Positions 1-12,690 of a stretch of 64,000 nucleotides of DNA are shown piece after piece. Origin of the DNA: Paraphysoderma sedebokerense (taxonomy: Eukaryota; Blastocladiomycota; Physodermatomycetes; Physodermatales; Physodermataceae); the NCBI GenBank assembly GCA_025602915.1, contig JAHLJZ010000083.1, positions 1 through 64,000 of the forward strand. Direction: 5' to 3'. The first letter of the stretch is position 1, and each line of letters starts with the position of its first letter. A program made the translations under genes and the position numbers. The notes under the pieces are model-generated. The model worked only from the letters and a program-made list of their open reading frames with translations, made no database searches and was not told the origin of the DNA.

Positions 1-400
1 CTGACTGTGTTTTGATTATTACCTGTTGTGGAGCACAACTATGAGGTTCTGAATACGGCGATCAGCAGATTCGCTGCTTTACCTATTCTTTTATTTTCAA
101 TTCTGTACTGGCGCTTTTGCTTACATTTTGGTTCTAATTTTTTTGACTACGATTCCAACGACAACCTGCCATATAGCTTTCGTGGTTGACTCTGCAAGAG
201 CAATGCAAACAAAATACGACGAGTTGCCAGGGCAAGGAGTTCTCGTTTACTCTCGATCTGCTTTGACTGTGTTTTGGATATTACCTGTTGTGGAGCACAA
301 CTATGAGGTTCTGAATAAGTGATTGTCGGATTCAATGTTTTACATTTTTTTTTATTTTTCATTTGGTACTGGTGTTCTTGTCTACATTGTTTTACCTCTT
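1..400. repeat. Degenerate tandem repeat, period about 262 bp
   Basis: The stretch starting at base 3 recurs at base 265. Both contain gactgtgtttt, then ttacctgttgtggagcacaa, then an AT-rich tail around ctggYgYttYttg. Identity is high over the first 55 bases and falls in the rest. The window probably opens inside a longer array. No protein-coding content is convincing here. Confidence 0.7.
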
Positions 401-1927
401 ATTCCTGCGCTCCCATTCGGACGACGATTGTTATAAATATAAAAGCGCTCCGCGGGAGGGAGTAACAAACTGAAGTTCCTGGCAAAGGGAACTTAACTCC
501 TTCACTCAAAATTTGAAAGCACTAAACTAATGAGACAAGGGATGTAACAAGAAACTAATGTTGATTTAAGCTACATTTAGAACGCCTTCTGCTACAGATG
601 TAAATATCATTATTATTACTAAATATTGGAGTCGTCATTTTTACCTAACCATGGCGTGACAACGATCTGTCAATGTAATATCTCTCAATTTAAACTTCGA
701 GCATTCTTCTGTCCAAAGGGCCCAAAAATCACATTATGCTAGTGGAGGACGGTCAGGGGGTAATAACCTGTGCGCCCATCTCGTGGATGGTTGGCACCGA
801 TTTGCTGATGATACTTTCTTTCCAACGGCACTATATCCAATCAATCAGTGTGCAAACCTGACACTTCTTCCTTCTGTGTTAATTATAATCATTCGTTTCT
901 TCGTAAGCTATATGCTTCAGTGTTATATCATGCTTTGTCCTGCCATTGCTTAAAGATTGCTGATATGAATGAAGATATTGCCAGAATGTTTGAGTACAGG
1001 ATTATCCTGGGGACATCCTAGGGCAAAATATAGGGCATTTTGAGGTGAGATTGCGAAGATTCCACGAGAGCCCGTAGGGGCACTACCGGATGTTGGGTGT
1101 GTAATGGTTGCAGTTCGTTCATATGCTGTATTACAGATATAAAGTATAGTTGCTATTTCATCTCATTGATTTTAAATCAAAAAAATGAAGTTAGCTTGGG
1201 GCTTTTTCAGATATCCAATTTAGTGTTAACTTCTGTCTGTCGTGCGACGGTAAGATGAGTCTCAAGGTTAAATTTTAGGATTTACAACATTGGCACGAGG
1301 ATATAAGGTTTGATTCTGATATGATGGCTAACCGTCTCTTCAGTACCATATCTTCATTCCTCAACAAGATATAAACAAGCAATAATAAAACCAATCCCCA
1401 AACAATAAATCATAAAATAAAAAGAAACTTACTTCGAATAGAAATATTATTGTGTTATCGAAGACATCCCAAATACACAACTTCAACCTCAAACCATCTG
1501 AAGGATAGCTGAAAAACCAATCAACGGTCTAATATTATACCAATCAAGTACGTTAAATACTCTTCCATATTATGTTCTATTTACTCTGGTTCTAACTCTT
1601 CCGTTACTGTACAAATCTTGAAACCAGTCTTACTACACTGTCGAGCATTAATAGATTTTGAATCAGGACTTCTCTCTACTGTCGTGAGGCGACGATAAGA
1701 TATAACTATGTCATTTTCCTCAATACTAGAATCTTGGTTGTTAGTTAAAAAGGAATGTAATTGTTTAAATTTATGTCCCTGATTATATAATCCATTCTCG
1801 GCTTCCACTTTGTACTTCCTAAATTGTTAATTAATCTAAGACACTATAATGCCCAGGCAATGCTGATGTCAAGTTGACGAAGATTGTTCTGGTTGAAAAG
1901 CGATCGACCTAGTTTTTAAAGAACCCT
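401..1927. other. Intergenic, no gene seen
   Basis: AT-rich sequence with only short open frames. None has a recognisable domain, a splice pattern or an ATG in good context. I see no RNA gene. Confidence 0.6.
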
Positions 1928-2180
1928 GTCGGAAAGAAGGATATTTGGATCCCCCGTTTCCTTCTGGTGGATATGGGTTTATATCCCAATAGACGATTTA
2001 TCGAAAAATGAAGTTATTGATTTCGGATATAGTAGATTGTATTTCTCAATACATAATGATGAATAAAATCATAGTCATAGAAGTTTGTAGTGATAATTCT
2101 TCCTCCCTGCTTCCTTCCTTTCCTTCCCTAATAAATACCGAACTTCATACAAAATAATGAAATACCAAACACACGTCACG
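1928..2180 (+). repeat. Left terminal inverted repeat of the 1928-4171 element
   Basis: Its reverse complement aligns with 3920-4171. The outer boundary is fairly sharp at tgtcggaaag. The inner boundary fades around 2150-2180. Confidence 0.65.
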
Positions 2181-3919
2181 AATATCAAATACCGAAAATA
2201 CCACATTCGAGATACATAACACATGCTAACAACATCAAACATAACAATAGAATATAAATTTAGTAATCTTGTGAAAAACAATTACATTCCTTTCCAACAA
2301 ACAACCAAGATTCTAGTGTTGAGTCCCGGGGACATCTTCGGCTTGAAATGTCTCTGTGACATCTTGGGGACGAAATCATTCACATATTTCTCGCGACCTC
2401 AAGTAACATAAGTATTATCTGCCTTACAGTCTGGTTAGAACCACCCGGTGATGTCTTGCAAAATGCACATCATAAAACATTGGATTACTGTTTTGAATCT
2501 TCACTTTATCTCGATTTTTACAGACACCTAGAAAACAATTTGCACAAATGCAAACAAATTGACACTGGAGAGGAGAAAAGAATCTTTTGCTCAGCTGGTG
2601 GCATATTAGCATCCGGTTATGAATGATGGGGGAATTCATTACCGTTAACAAGCCTACACAATTATTGAGTGGTCCTTCTAAGAGATGATTGATCCTCGCT
2701 ACGGGCAAATTTCATTCTCTAATAAGGCTAAATGCCTTCATATTTATTGTGTGCATGCTCTTTGAAACAATTTTGCAATATCTCTAAGCCAGTTGATTCG
2801 ACATTTTGCATTGTTTGCAATATTGTTAGGGGAATATGAAGGCTTTTTTGTGTGAGGAAGTAGAATCACGCTTGCTCATCGCTAGATGGATTTTTTTTTT
2901 CTTTTGTAAGCAATGGATTGACGACATGAGATCTAGTAAATAGCGTACGTATCACCAACAGGAATAATGTTAATGTCAACTTGGAAATACCCAAAACAAA
3001 TGCCAAACATGAGATCTTGAGCTTATGTCGAATAGTAAATTTAATTTAATTAACTCAATTCTACTTGACAGAGTCATTTGCTCTTATCAACTAATCCTCG
3101 CGAGGTCATGTAAGACATCTCGGTATCAAATTGTGTTGATGATGTTTTTCACGAGGTGGCTCAACTTTCGCGACTCAACTGCTTAATAAAGCAACCAATA
3201 GAAAACGCTACAAAGATGTCAATTGCACGCAAGATCTCTATTGGCCAAATCCATTAAATTTGCATCTTTGATGGTAGTGGATAACGGAATGCGTCAGGAG
3301 ATGATACCAACAACGCAAGCGTACACTTTCAGTTATCGGTGATATCCATCGGGATATCTCAGGGGACATCTTCAACTTCCCATCAGGCTGTCTTGAAAAT
3401 ATCCTCGTTCCGCGATGATTGACAGTGCACATCCTGGGGGCATCCTCACTATAAAGCTCGAAGATATATTCGTCCTGGAATGCATGAGCGGTGAGTACAA
3501 TCAGTGCATGGCTCTTATACAGCATGACAGTCGATAAAATTTTTAGGATCATGCCGACATGGCGCATTTCGTAATAGTATAAATATATATCGTCTTAAAA
3601 AGCTCCGACTTAAGACATCCGCCGGGCATGTGAAGTATACCAACTAGGCATTCTGAAGTTGTGACGGAGTGTTGCGAGACCTCACTCGGGTCCAAAACTG
3701 TAGATCACAACTCTGTAAGTCTAAGAAGTTATTGGTTTGATATATAATGTCCGTAATTCCAGATTAGATAATACACACTCAAGATCCGGTGATGTCCCTA
3801 GGACGTCTCATGGGATATCTTCGCGACCTCCCCTCAAGATGTCCTCAGGATGTCCTCGCGCCGCGATGATTTACAGCACACATCCGGGGACATACTCAGC
3901 AAAGATGTCTCAATGTCTA

Positions 3920-4171
3920 GTATTTCAGTATTTCGTACGGAGTTTGGTATTTATAGGGAAGGAAAGGAAGGAAATTAATTAACGATCAATCAATGAACTA
4001 CGAATTATAACTTCAAACTTTTATGACTATGATTTCATTAATCATTATGTATTGAATAATACAACCTATTATATCCGAAACGAGTAACTTCCCTCTTTGT
4101 AATATCGCCTGTCGTGAAAAAACCCATATCCCCCGGAAGGAAACGATCCCGCAATATCTTACTTTCCGACA
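3920..4171 (-). repeat. Right terminal inverted repeat of the 1928-4171 element
   Basis: Inverse of 1928-2180. Relative to the left arm it has an extra AT-rich insertion after the GGAA-rich block, around 3973-4010, which adds to the signs of age. Confidence 0.65.
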
Positions 4172-6666
4172 ACATATGCCTGATTTTACTGGATTATTGA
4201 GTCGAGACTCCGTATAAACATATCAGTTCTTCTCATGACAACATAATATTTAACGAAACGCGTCTTTGTATTTCAGTTTTAGTTTTCAAAAATCAGAATT
4301 TCCATATTGGAGTACTTCTTGAAGAGTCTGGGTTCGTCGGTCCAGCCTACGCTAGTATGATGCCTTTGTCCCATTGAATTAAACAATCTGATCTTGGACC
4401 CTAAATCTTGAAACGAGGATGCTGGTGACAGATGAAACACCTCACTCAGATAAGACTAGGTAGATCAGTAGCTCACGAATGCTAAATGCGGCCAAATTAT
4501 ATGAAGCAAAGTGCAAAATTGCTCATTCAATTCAGAAGCATTAGAGTCTTCGCTTGCATGCAAAATTTTGAATTTCACATATTGATGTGGGTAAACAACA
4601 TCATGTCCCCGCGGTAAGGCTGCCCACTAAAAAGCCCCAGTAAAGCCGCCAAACCACTCGCCCGTTCCGGCTATCGGGAACGTTTGACCTAACCAACTTA
4701 CGCCGAGCATCCGTACTCTTTCATCCTAACTTTAAGATATATTAGACTCGATTCAGTATCATTCAGGTCATTTTGGCATAACGTGGCGACGGGATATCTA
4801 CAGCAATTGCAATGGGAATATCTGCAGAACATATGCAGAATTTAAGGCTCGCAAAGAAAGTTTAAGGCGAATATGTATAATTCACACAGTTCTACATGAA
4901 TTCGCAGGGTGGTGATTACGTATAATCTAGATATATACTTCGTCCCTTCGGGCCTCGTATAATCCACATTATATAAGCCACAAAGTGTCCCACCGCACAG
5001 ACGGAGAGTTCTATCCTGTCGTAACAGGCGAAGGGCCTCGAGATAATTGATACCAAAGCCATGTTTTCATAGATATGCTCTCTGTTTTGCATCAAATTGA
5101 TTCCTTTACAATAGACTGGTTACCTGTATTATCCACACCATCACTGCTTCACTTGTGATTGAAAACGTAGGGTCAATAGAATTCCCGATTTAGAGATTTC
5201 AGCTCTCTCAGTTATGTTGATCGTGGTTTGCTGTAAGCTCAACATAATTCAATTTATTGAGTCATTTTTCTTGATAGAATCAGTTTCGTGTCAAGAATCA
5301 AGGTTTTCAGAGTCAACAAGGCACAGCTGTCTGATTCTACACCCATGAATAATACATCCGCCAAAGTATCTTTAACGAACACTACTAGAATGACGTTGTC
5401 TCATCTTCCTTGGGGAATAGCGAAGCAATGTCGAGGAGGAATCAATTGACTTTTAATGGAACTGAGAGAGTAATCACGTCCTGCGCTGCAGTGACTGATT
5501 GAACGGTTAATTAAATGCAGAGTTAAGTTGCCGGTCATACATATCGGTCACATTTCTCATATCTGGACTTTGAATGTCTTTTGCCCGGAATGCGAAAAAC
5601 CCTTCTTGTCCAAAATTAGTACTACAAATTGCACTATTTATTACCAAAAATTGTATTAGTTGAAATATAACAGACTAATCAAACGGTCAACTGCACACAT
5701 AAGCTGATCCCTCCTTCTCCTCGACTACAAACAGATCTACCCCACAGCTTGGTAGGTTAGAATCAATTGTATTCTTCTTCTTTTCTGCAAGTTTGATCGG
5801 TTTAAGGTGGATTAAAAAGGAAATTTAGCTAGTTGGGAGGAATCATAATTCGTGAAAGCCCAAACCCAATATTCATGAATGATTCTACCTAAAAGAAACT
5901 GGAATGTTACACCTTCAATGATTTCCAAGGAGTAAGTTCAATAATTAATGATGATTCCGTGGCATACAAGAAAGGATGTAGGGAATTGGTTACTGAACAG
6001 AAAGCGTTTGACCTTGTCAATGATTGATTGAATTCGTGAGAGTGTAGCAAATTACAGCTTCCACCGGCAACCACCAACTTGATTATCCAAGGGTGCATAA
6101 CTTCCAAGTTACGACTTACTAAGTATTACAACTAACAATTATGTAACTAGTAATGAGAATTAGTTAAAAGGGATCACAAGGTTATGTACAGTGCAGGTGC
6201 AAGGTGTACTTCTGCTTCCATTTCGGGTTGTGGCATCGTCGGTGGGAGATAAAAACTGTCAGCTGACGCTAGGTTTGTAATTTTGTTGATCAGTGGCCAC
6301 TGCCACTGGCGAGATTCCATCATCCCAGCTAATTCCAGTGAATTCCCTGATATGTATCCCAGTATCCAGAATTACAGATTCAGACTCAGAGTCCAGAACG
6401 GGGAGAGGAGACTGGAGTGACCAGCAGGCAGCAAGTGTTCTGATTCCTCCATAACACTTATTCATACCTGTGCGCACCATCAGGCCAGTTAGAATTGTCG
6501 CTTGCATAAGAACAGAATAGAGTAATTAGTATTTCTTTGTGTCTTTTCCCTCTCAAAGTTGTCAGAGGTGTATATAATTAGTTGCAAAATCAACAGTAAG
6601 TGCTCAAAAGACAATTGATTGCCCGAGAGTGTCGTTCAAAATCTGCTATTCACTGCTCATAACAAA
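4172..6666. other. Intergenic, no gene seen
   Basis: About 2.5 kb upstream of the acyltransferase gene. Only short frames without domain or splice support are present. The last few hundred bases presumably carry the promoter of the gene at 6667; I could not identify specific elements. Confidence 0.55.
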
Positions 6667-9060
6667 ATGTCTGCTAAGGTTTGTAGGGAACTACTACCAT
6701 TCCTCAGTGGCTGTGATATTTACGTTTTGAACTAGCATGTTATTAGGAACTCCTTTCGCTATGAACCTTTGTCGTCTCATGTCATAGTAACCGTTAACGA
6801 GGAGACACTGCCACCTGATATAGATAATTTACAGAACAGAAACTCGGCCTCGACTCTTGCGGATGAGAGTGCTGCTGCCCTTTTAGACCCCAAAGCACCA
6901 AGCCAAACAGACCAGAAAGTTGTCGCCCAGTCTCATTTTGCTTACCGACCTGATATTGATGGACTTCGTACCATCGCCGTGGTGGCTGTGGTCATTTTTC
7001 ATGCCTATCGACATGTCTTTCCCGGGGGATTCATTGGGGTGGATATTTTCTTCGTCATCTCTGGATATCTCATTACAGGAATTATATTCAAGCAACATCA
7101 GCTACAGAAGTTTACCTACCGCGAATTTTACAGTAGGAGAATAAGGAGAATTTTTCCTTCATTGCTGTTGGTCATGATTACGACGCTTATCATGGGATGT
7201 CTTTGGTTACGAGTTATTAATCTTGAGGCCATGGTTTCAAGTTTTGTCGCTGGTACGATATTTGGTGCAAATATTCAAATTATGACATTGAAAGGTGGCT
7301 ATTTTGATCCGGATGTGGACACCAACCCATTATTACATCTCTGGTCTCTGGGCGTGGAAGAGCAGTTTTATATCATATGGCCTTTCCTAGCAGGAATAGT
7401 GATCCGTTCTGCACGAAGAGTAGGCTTGACGATGCTATTTCTCTTTATCGGTCTTTCGTTTGGGTTGAATATTGGACTGATATCTGTCGATCAGAAGTTT
7501 TCATTCTATTTTCCACTGTCTCGTTTTTGGCAGATGGCTGTGGGAAGTGTTCTAGCATACGTTTCCGGTCAATCACCCTCACAGTTACCTGAAATTCCTC
7601 AATCAGTTGTGATGAAGTACTGCGGAATGATTGTGTCAAGTGTTGGTCTTTGTTTGATTATTTTGGGTTTCACCTTCGTGAACGAGGATAGTGTATTCCC
7701 TGGTTGGTGGAGTCTCTTGCCGACAATTGGAGCCGCTTTCCTGATTTATGCAGGTCCTGAAACGCCATTCAACAAATATGTTCTGGGGAGCCGTGTTTTC
7801 GTTTTCATTGGTAAAGTTAGCTACCCTCTGTATCTTTGGCATTGGCCATTGTTGGTGTATGCAAATGAACTTTATCCCAATGGCAATCATAGACCTGTTT
7901 GGGCTGAGCCATGGGCAATGGCTATTTTCGCTTTACTCCTCAGTATTATTACGTATTATTTGGTTGAAAATAGAGTCCGCCACAACAAGTCCAAACTGGT
8001 CGTCCCGGCATTATCTGGATTGATGGTTCTTCTGATCATTATGGGTGGCATCATACTATCACATGCTGCTTACTTCTCTGTACAAGAACCATACATACAG
8101 CAGCTTGATCAACCCACCGTCCTGCCAGACAATGATATCCGAAATACGACAGAGTTGGAGCCGCTTAATTCAAGCAGAGGCCCGCCAGTACAAACAGCAA
8201 CTTTAGAACAAGTTCGAGCAGCGGTCGGAGAATGGAAATATCCTCCAAAAATGTTTGTTTCCATTCCTCAAAGTTCACCTTATTCATCGAATTTCGGGGG
8301 AGAGATTTTCAACCCGGGACAGAATAATACCATTGTCGTTCTCGGTGACTCCCACGCCAAAATGGTGTCCCATCGCTTTGTGAGGCTTTTTGAAGAGTCA
8401 AAAAGTAGCAATTCTTCATTTCCAACAATAGTTTACAAGACCCGAGATGGCACTCCTTCCTTACCATGTCATCCCGATTTTGCTTCCAATATTGCGCTGA
8501 TCAAAAAATCCCCTCCGAAAGTGTTATTGGTTATCACGGATTGGCCGCAATTCATCCGTCTTCGCGGTCTCGCGTCTAATAAGTCACATTCAGAATTATT
8601 GCGGTGCTGCAAAGCTGGATACGCCGACTCTTGCTCCTACCAGAGCCCCGAGGATGCTGATGAAATTATTAGGCAATTTTTTGCAACGATCAAGGAAATT
8701 GTGTCTATGAATATTAAAGTTTTTGTGGCGACTTTGAATCCTCAAGGGATGGCATTTCATCCTCGCTCGATGTATGATGCGAGTGGTCTAATTCAGTCTA
8801 ATCTCAAGCCGATGAAACTATCATGGTACCGCCAGAAGTTCGCCAATCTTATTGAAAGAGTGGAGAATGCAATCATTGACGCAAATGCAACAATCATTGA
8901 CTTCGCAGTAAATATGTGCTGGAACGACATTTGCGAGGTTGTGGATCCATATGGAAATCCGATTATGAAGGATGCCGACCATTTCCGCCCTTTTTATGCT
9001 CGAAAATATGTTGACGTGGTTGATAAGGTTATATATGCTGCTCAAGAATCAAAACCGTAA
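6667..9060 (+). CDS. Acyltransferase-3 membrane protein with C-terminal SGNH domain
   Basis: Likely O-acyltransferase (OafA/YrhL type) that moves an acyl group across a membrane onto a glycan or other extracytoplasmic acceptor. The large open frame lacks an ATG at its 5' end. I infer a 12-base first exon (6667-6678, encoding MSAK), an intron at 6679-6735, and exon 2 from 6736, giving about 778 aa. The acyltransferase-3 core starts near residue 75 with RPDIDGLR, followed by FHA (His near 93), FIGVDIFFVISGYLIT and SLGVEEQFYIIWP. About ten hydrophobic segments follow. A soluble C-terminal part has GDSH (Ser near 543) and DADH (Asp/His near 752-753), the SGNH-hydrolase catalytic blocks. The family is mainly bacterial, with scattered eukaryotic members. 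Exon 2 is 2.3 kb without an intron, unlike most neighbours, which suggests acquisition from bacteria (inference). The acceptor substrate is unknown. Confidence 0.88.
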
Positions 9061-10425
9061 ATATTCATGGTGCTTATCGCATTTCTAGTTTACTATATAC
9101 GTAAATTTTACATAGGTGAATTCATCTGGATATATCATCTATTTGCTGTTATTTATTTTTTGTGTGGCCAAGCTTGGAGCTAGCATGACTTCAGTGCTTT
9201 CAATATATTTCTACTTCAAATCGATATCTTGATCTAATACATGTTGCTTCAAATAAAAATGGATCACTTTCCGGTAATTAACAACGGAATCGTACTGACG
9301 AAATGACAATGAATAGTTGCATAGAACTTAGAGAGAATCTTGCGCTGGACGTCCAATATCCGGACTTTCCAGGCAGCTGAAGCTTGGAATTAACATGATT
9401 TTGATATCATAAAAACTAAGTACAAGTCTTCTCATCATTTTTAACCTAACTTTGTACGATTTACTGCTATCCTTCTTCCTGAGATCTTGAAAATGACATC
9501 GCAGTATTACTTTTTCCAATTATTAATCTGACGAACAAGCAAAATTATCTATTTTAAGAACTACATTCTTACAGATATGCATTCGCAGGATACTTCTACC
9601 AACATCATAAAGCTTTAACTATATATTCATAATTACTTGTTCTTAATTATTTGCGACTATATCATATGGTATACGTAGCATTACAATTTATAAATTGCGA
9701 AGCCAAGATGAAGTTTTAACAAAAAAAATGCAAACTGATCAATTTTGAGTTTGATCAATAGCAAGAGGCAAATTGAAAATTGCCCAGAAATTGACTCAAT
9801 TCAATTTCGAGCCCCTAATTTTAGAGGTCTCTAAAGTTGTATGTGAGAGTATGAAATTCTCGCAATGAGATTCAACTGTCATATCAATTTGTATCTCGTC
9901 GGAGGCGTCTGTAGAATTAGATGTCTATATTGCAATTGTCCTCATTCTTAGACGTATCATGGCATTGCAAGTGTCAGTTTGATGGGTGAAACACTAGAAA
10001 CACCGCCGTTAATTAAGATGTGGAATAACAACTAAAACTGTTGGTCCCTTTTGAGCTGATTGATGCCGTTTTGAGCATCAATTACGCAATATATCAGTCA
10101 AGCTATACTAATGAAGAAATACGTGAAATGTCAAGGGAAGGGCGCTAATGTTCTTGACTGCTATTGGAACGAGCGGTGCCTCCTGCATATCTTTTTGGGA
10201 TGCCTTGAGGACGTCGCGAAGAGAGATATCAGTCATATCACGGAGAATTAGTAGAGAACTTTAATATAGACATTTGGCAGCAAGACATTCCAAGGAGGCA
10301 AGACCTCTCCAGGGATATCATTGGATCCTCGGTCTATAAACCATTCTTTAAATTTGAATGATAAGCATCAATCGAGGCTTCATAAATTAATAATAAACAC
10401 ATATAATCATATACTTTTATACATA
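9061..10425. other. Intergenic; contains motifs of the gatgtc/gatatc-rich repeat type
   Basis: No coding region is supported. Around 10170-10340 the sequence has short blocks (gaggacgtcgcgaagag, ccagggatatc) resembling those inside the 1928-4171 element. This suggests a dispersed, decayed repeat family. The 3' ends of the acyltransferase gene and the LicD-EEP gene converge here. Confidence 0.45.
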
Positions 10426-12690
10426 TTAAACAGTCGAGAGTACCACGCTGGTGATAGAATGGTCTGACAACTTGATCTTAACGCCGTACTGCTCCCAACA
10501 GGGTTTGATGGTGCTTTCTGCTTGAAAAATGTTCGCATTGCTGCATATGATGTCAGCCCGGGAAGTCCCACTACTTTCACAGCTACCTGGATATGTAAAA
10601 TGCGACTTTTCATCCACATGCGCTAGTCCTACACTCTCACAAAATTCCCAGCTCTGATCACCTGCAATGACAGCTTTGGAAGAACCGATATGATTTCTGA
10701 TTTCTTTCATGTATCCAACCAATTTATGAACTGAACCCACTGTAACCGTGTTATTTCCAACGTAAATACGAGAAAATAATCCCATTCTTCCTCCGAGACG
10801 CTTCTCATAATCAATTGCACTAGAATTTGACGGTTTATCGAAGAAAGATGCGCCGATTTTATTGCGAAAGATGACTGAGTCTTGGATTACACATTTCGAA
10901 AGTATGGCATTGCCATGCAATCCGAGAAAATTTGTCATTCCTTCAGTGTAATTCTGCTCTTGTTGATCACCTCGAGTAAGTTCGAGGAACTCTTAAACCC
11001 CACGCATAATTCATTCCGAGCGCAAATGCTAGGAGGCGAATAGTGTGTTGCTGGTCCGATCTGGCCATTCCAATATCCATTTCGTTTAGTATGATGACGT
11101 CTGCATTTAAATTCTTGAGAATGTCTACAGAATGCTGCCAGAGAGCAACACGTTCAGCATTGAATTTGACGACTGTTATGTTGCGTTTATCTTGGCATCT
11201 CGAAAGACTATTGTCGACCTCCACAATGCTGGCGTTAGGCAGCAAGCCGTAAAGATGATCTTTTCCAATTTCATCACTTTTGAACCAATCATTTCTTTGT
11301 GACATTGGTACATTCCACGTTGCCTGTGCAAAATGGTTGTCAAACGCACTTGGGTTCATTAGAGAATGAAATCTCTTTCCATCGAAGATAAAGGAGCGAT
11401 TATAAACAAAAGGAAATCGTTTTTTCAGGTGGCAACAGTCCACAATGTAGCTGCCGTTGTAACTAGCCGAAAGCTCCATCCGGTGATTATACCTGCTGAC
11501 TTTACATATACTGGTATTATATCTTTGGAGAGATATTGCTTCCTGCGGCCCCATCATAAATATTCCACCGAAATAGAAAGGTCGTGTCGGAAAATAATCA
11601 GTGAGACCATATGCTTGAACCGAACGGCGACCATTGGGATCAACTTCTTGGATCTCACTGTTATTTACTTGAAACAGAAATATATCCACGAATGGGGACT
11701 TCCAACGATGTTTGGTCGTCACCGAATCATTAGAAACAATAGATAGCTTGATGACGTTGGGACCCACAATACATTCCAATGAAACCTCCGGATGGAGATT
11801 GGATAGCTGTGAGCAGTGGGATAGGAATTCCTCTTTTTTTGTGTACGGGAAAATCATATCCACATCATCGTCCCAAGGAATGGGTCCCCCGTGAAGAATA
11901 ACCCCAAGATGAGAGCCTGCGTGAAGATAAATTTTCGTGTTGGCGGCACCTGCGATTGTTCTTGCGACTTTCATTCAGTGTGCGCATAGGATGTTGTCAT
12001 GACAGGCAACTCCAAGAACGTCGAGAAGTACGGAAACCGCGAAAAATGATTTGCTACTTCCAGACACAAATCTTGAATCCACAGTGGCAACTTTTATTCG
12101 ACGGCTGGACGCTTAGAAGCATCTAGCAAGATACTTGTTGACGGCGACAGTTCACCACACATCTGGTGCTCCTTGGTAAACCAATTCAAATCCGTTGTAG
12201 TTGGAATCGGTGGGTATTCGTTAGGCTCTGGGGATGGAGTACTTAAAAACTCCAGTGTAGTCATGGGAGTGGATACAGCCCCTGCCCGGTTGCCGGCGGC
12301 GGTGGATATTTCTGCAAGAAAAGTCCAATAAATGTAATGAGAATTGATGTGGAAAGGAAAATGGGTTCTTTTGGAACGGCGTACCTGAATCGTCGGACTT
12401 TGTAATATTATCGTTAACAACGACAGCAGGAGCGGCCTGGAGAATTTTAATTGAACACATTTATTTTGGAGAATCCTTCTATTATAGACTTGATACGAAC
12501 TTACCTCACCTGAAGGTGTATGCTCACCCATAAAACCTAACGGTCTCTCCCATATTGAATAAATAGACGAGAGATAAATAAATGTTGTAATAGCGATTAC
12601 TGCGAAGGTTTGGCGTAATTTCCAATTCTGCAATTCTATAACAACACCATATATGATTGGATAGCGTATTGATGTTTTGTCGGGATGCAT
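10426..12690 (-). pseudogene. LicD/fukutin-type transferase fused to an EEP domain, apparently disrupted
   Basis: Exon 1 (12505-12690) encodes a cytoplasmic start, one membrane anchor (TFAVIAITTFIYLSSIYSI) and a GEHTPSGE stalk: a type II Golgi-like topology. Exon 2 (12385-12436) and the start of exon 3 (from 12311 downwards) splice in frame at consensus sites. The LicD part has LHAGSHLGV, then IPWDDDVDM with the metal-binding aspartates, and PFVDIFLF. LicD/fukutin proteins transfer phosphocholine or ribitol phosphate to glycans. The C-terminal half is an endonuclease/exonuclease/phosphatase fold: ADVIILNEMD, GLHGNAILSK, GDQS (usual GDxN), RADII, LSDH. Reading is broken at about 12094 (frame change after KRPAVE), about 11975 (in-frame TGA before MKVARTI) and about 10970 (frame change before LTRGDQQEQN). 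The protein on both sides of each break still fits the family, so this is either a young pseudogene or a gene with sequence errors. No convincing introns explain all three breaks. Confidence 0.72.

Larger units (their letters stand above)
1928..4171. mobile_element. Non-autonomous foldback/TIR DNA element
   Basis: The two ends are inverted copies of each other. The outer ends read tgtcggaaag on the left and ctttccgaca on the right. The left arm runs about 1928-2180 and the right arm about 3920-4171. Shared blocks include a ggaaggaaaggaagga run, tatgactatgatt, catcattatgtattga and the inverse of cccatatcc. Arm identity looks near 75-80% with indels, so the insertion is old. The interior of about 1.7 kb holds no transposase; it holds short motifs rich in gatgtc/ggacatc. 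No target-site duplication is evident. It resembles a large MITE or a deletion derivative of a TIR transposon; the superfamily cannot be named from this sequence. Confidence 0.65.

Noticed and set aside
1581-1808. 75-codon minus-strand frame
   Set aside because: Lacks an ATG start, splice partners and family resemblance.
3238-3567. 109-codon open frame inside the TIR element, minus strand
   Set aside because: No transposase motif or known domain; it overlaps the repetitive gatgtc-rich region and looks like chance.
6769-6771. TTG as the start of the acyltransferase
   Set aside because: A eukaryotic gene is unlikely to start there; splicing from ATG 6667 provides an in-frame Met.
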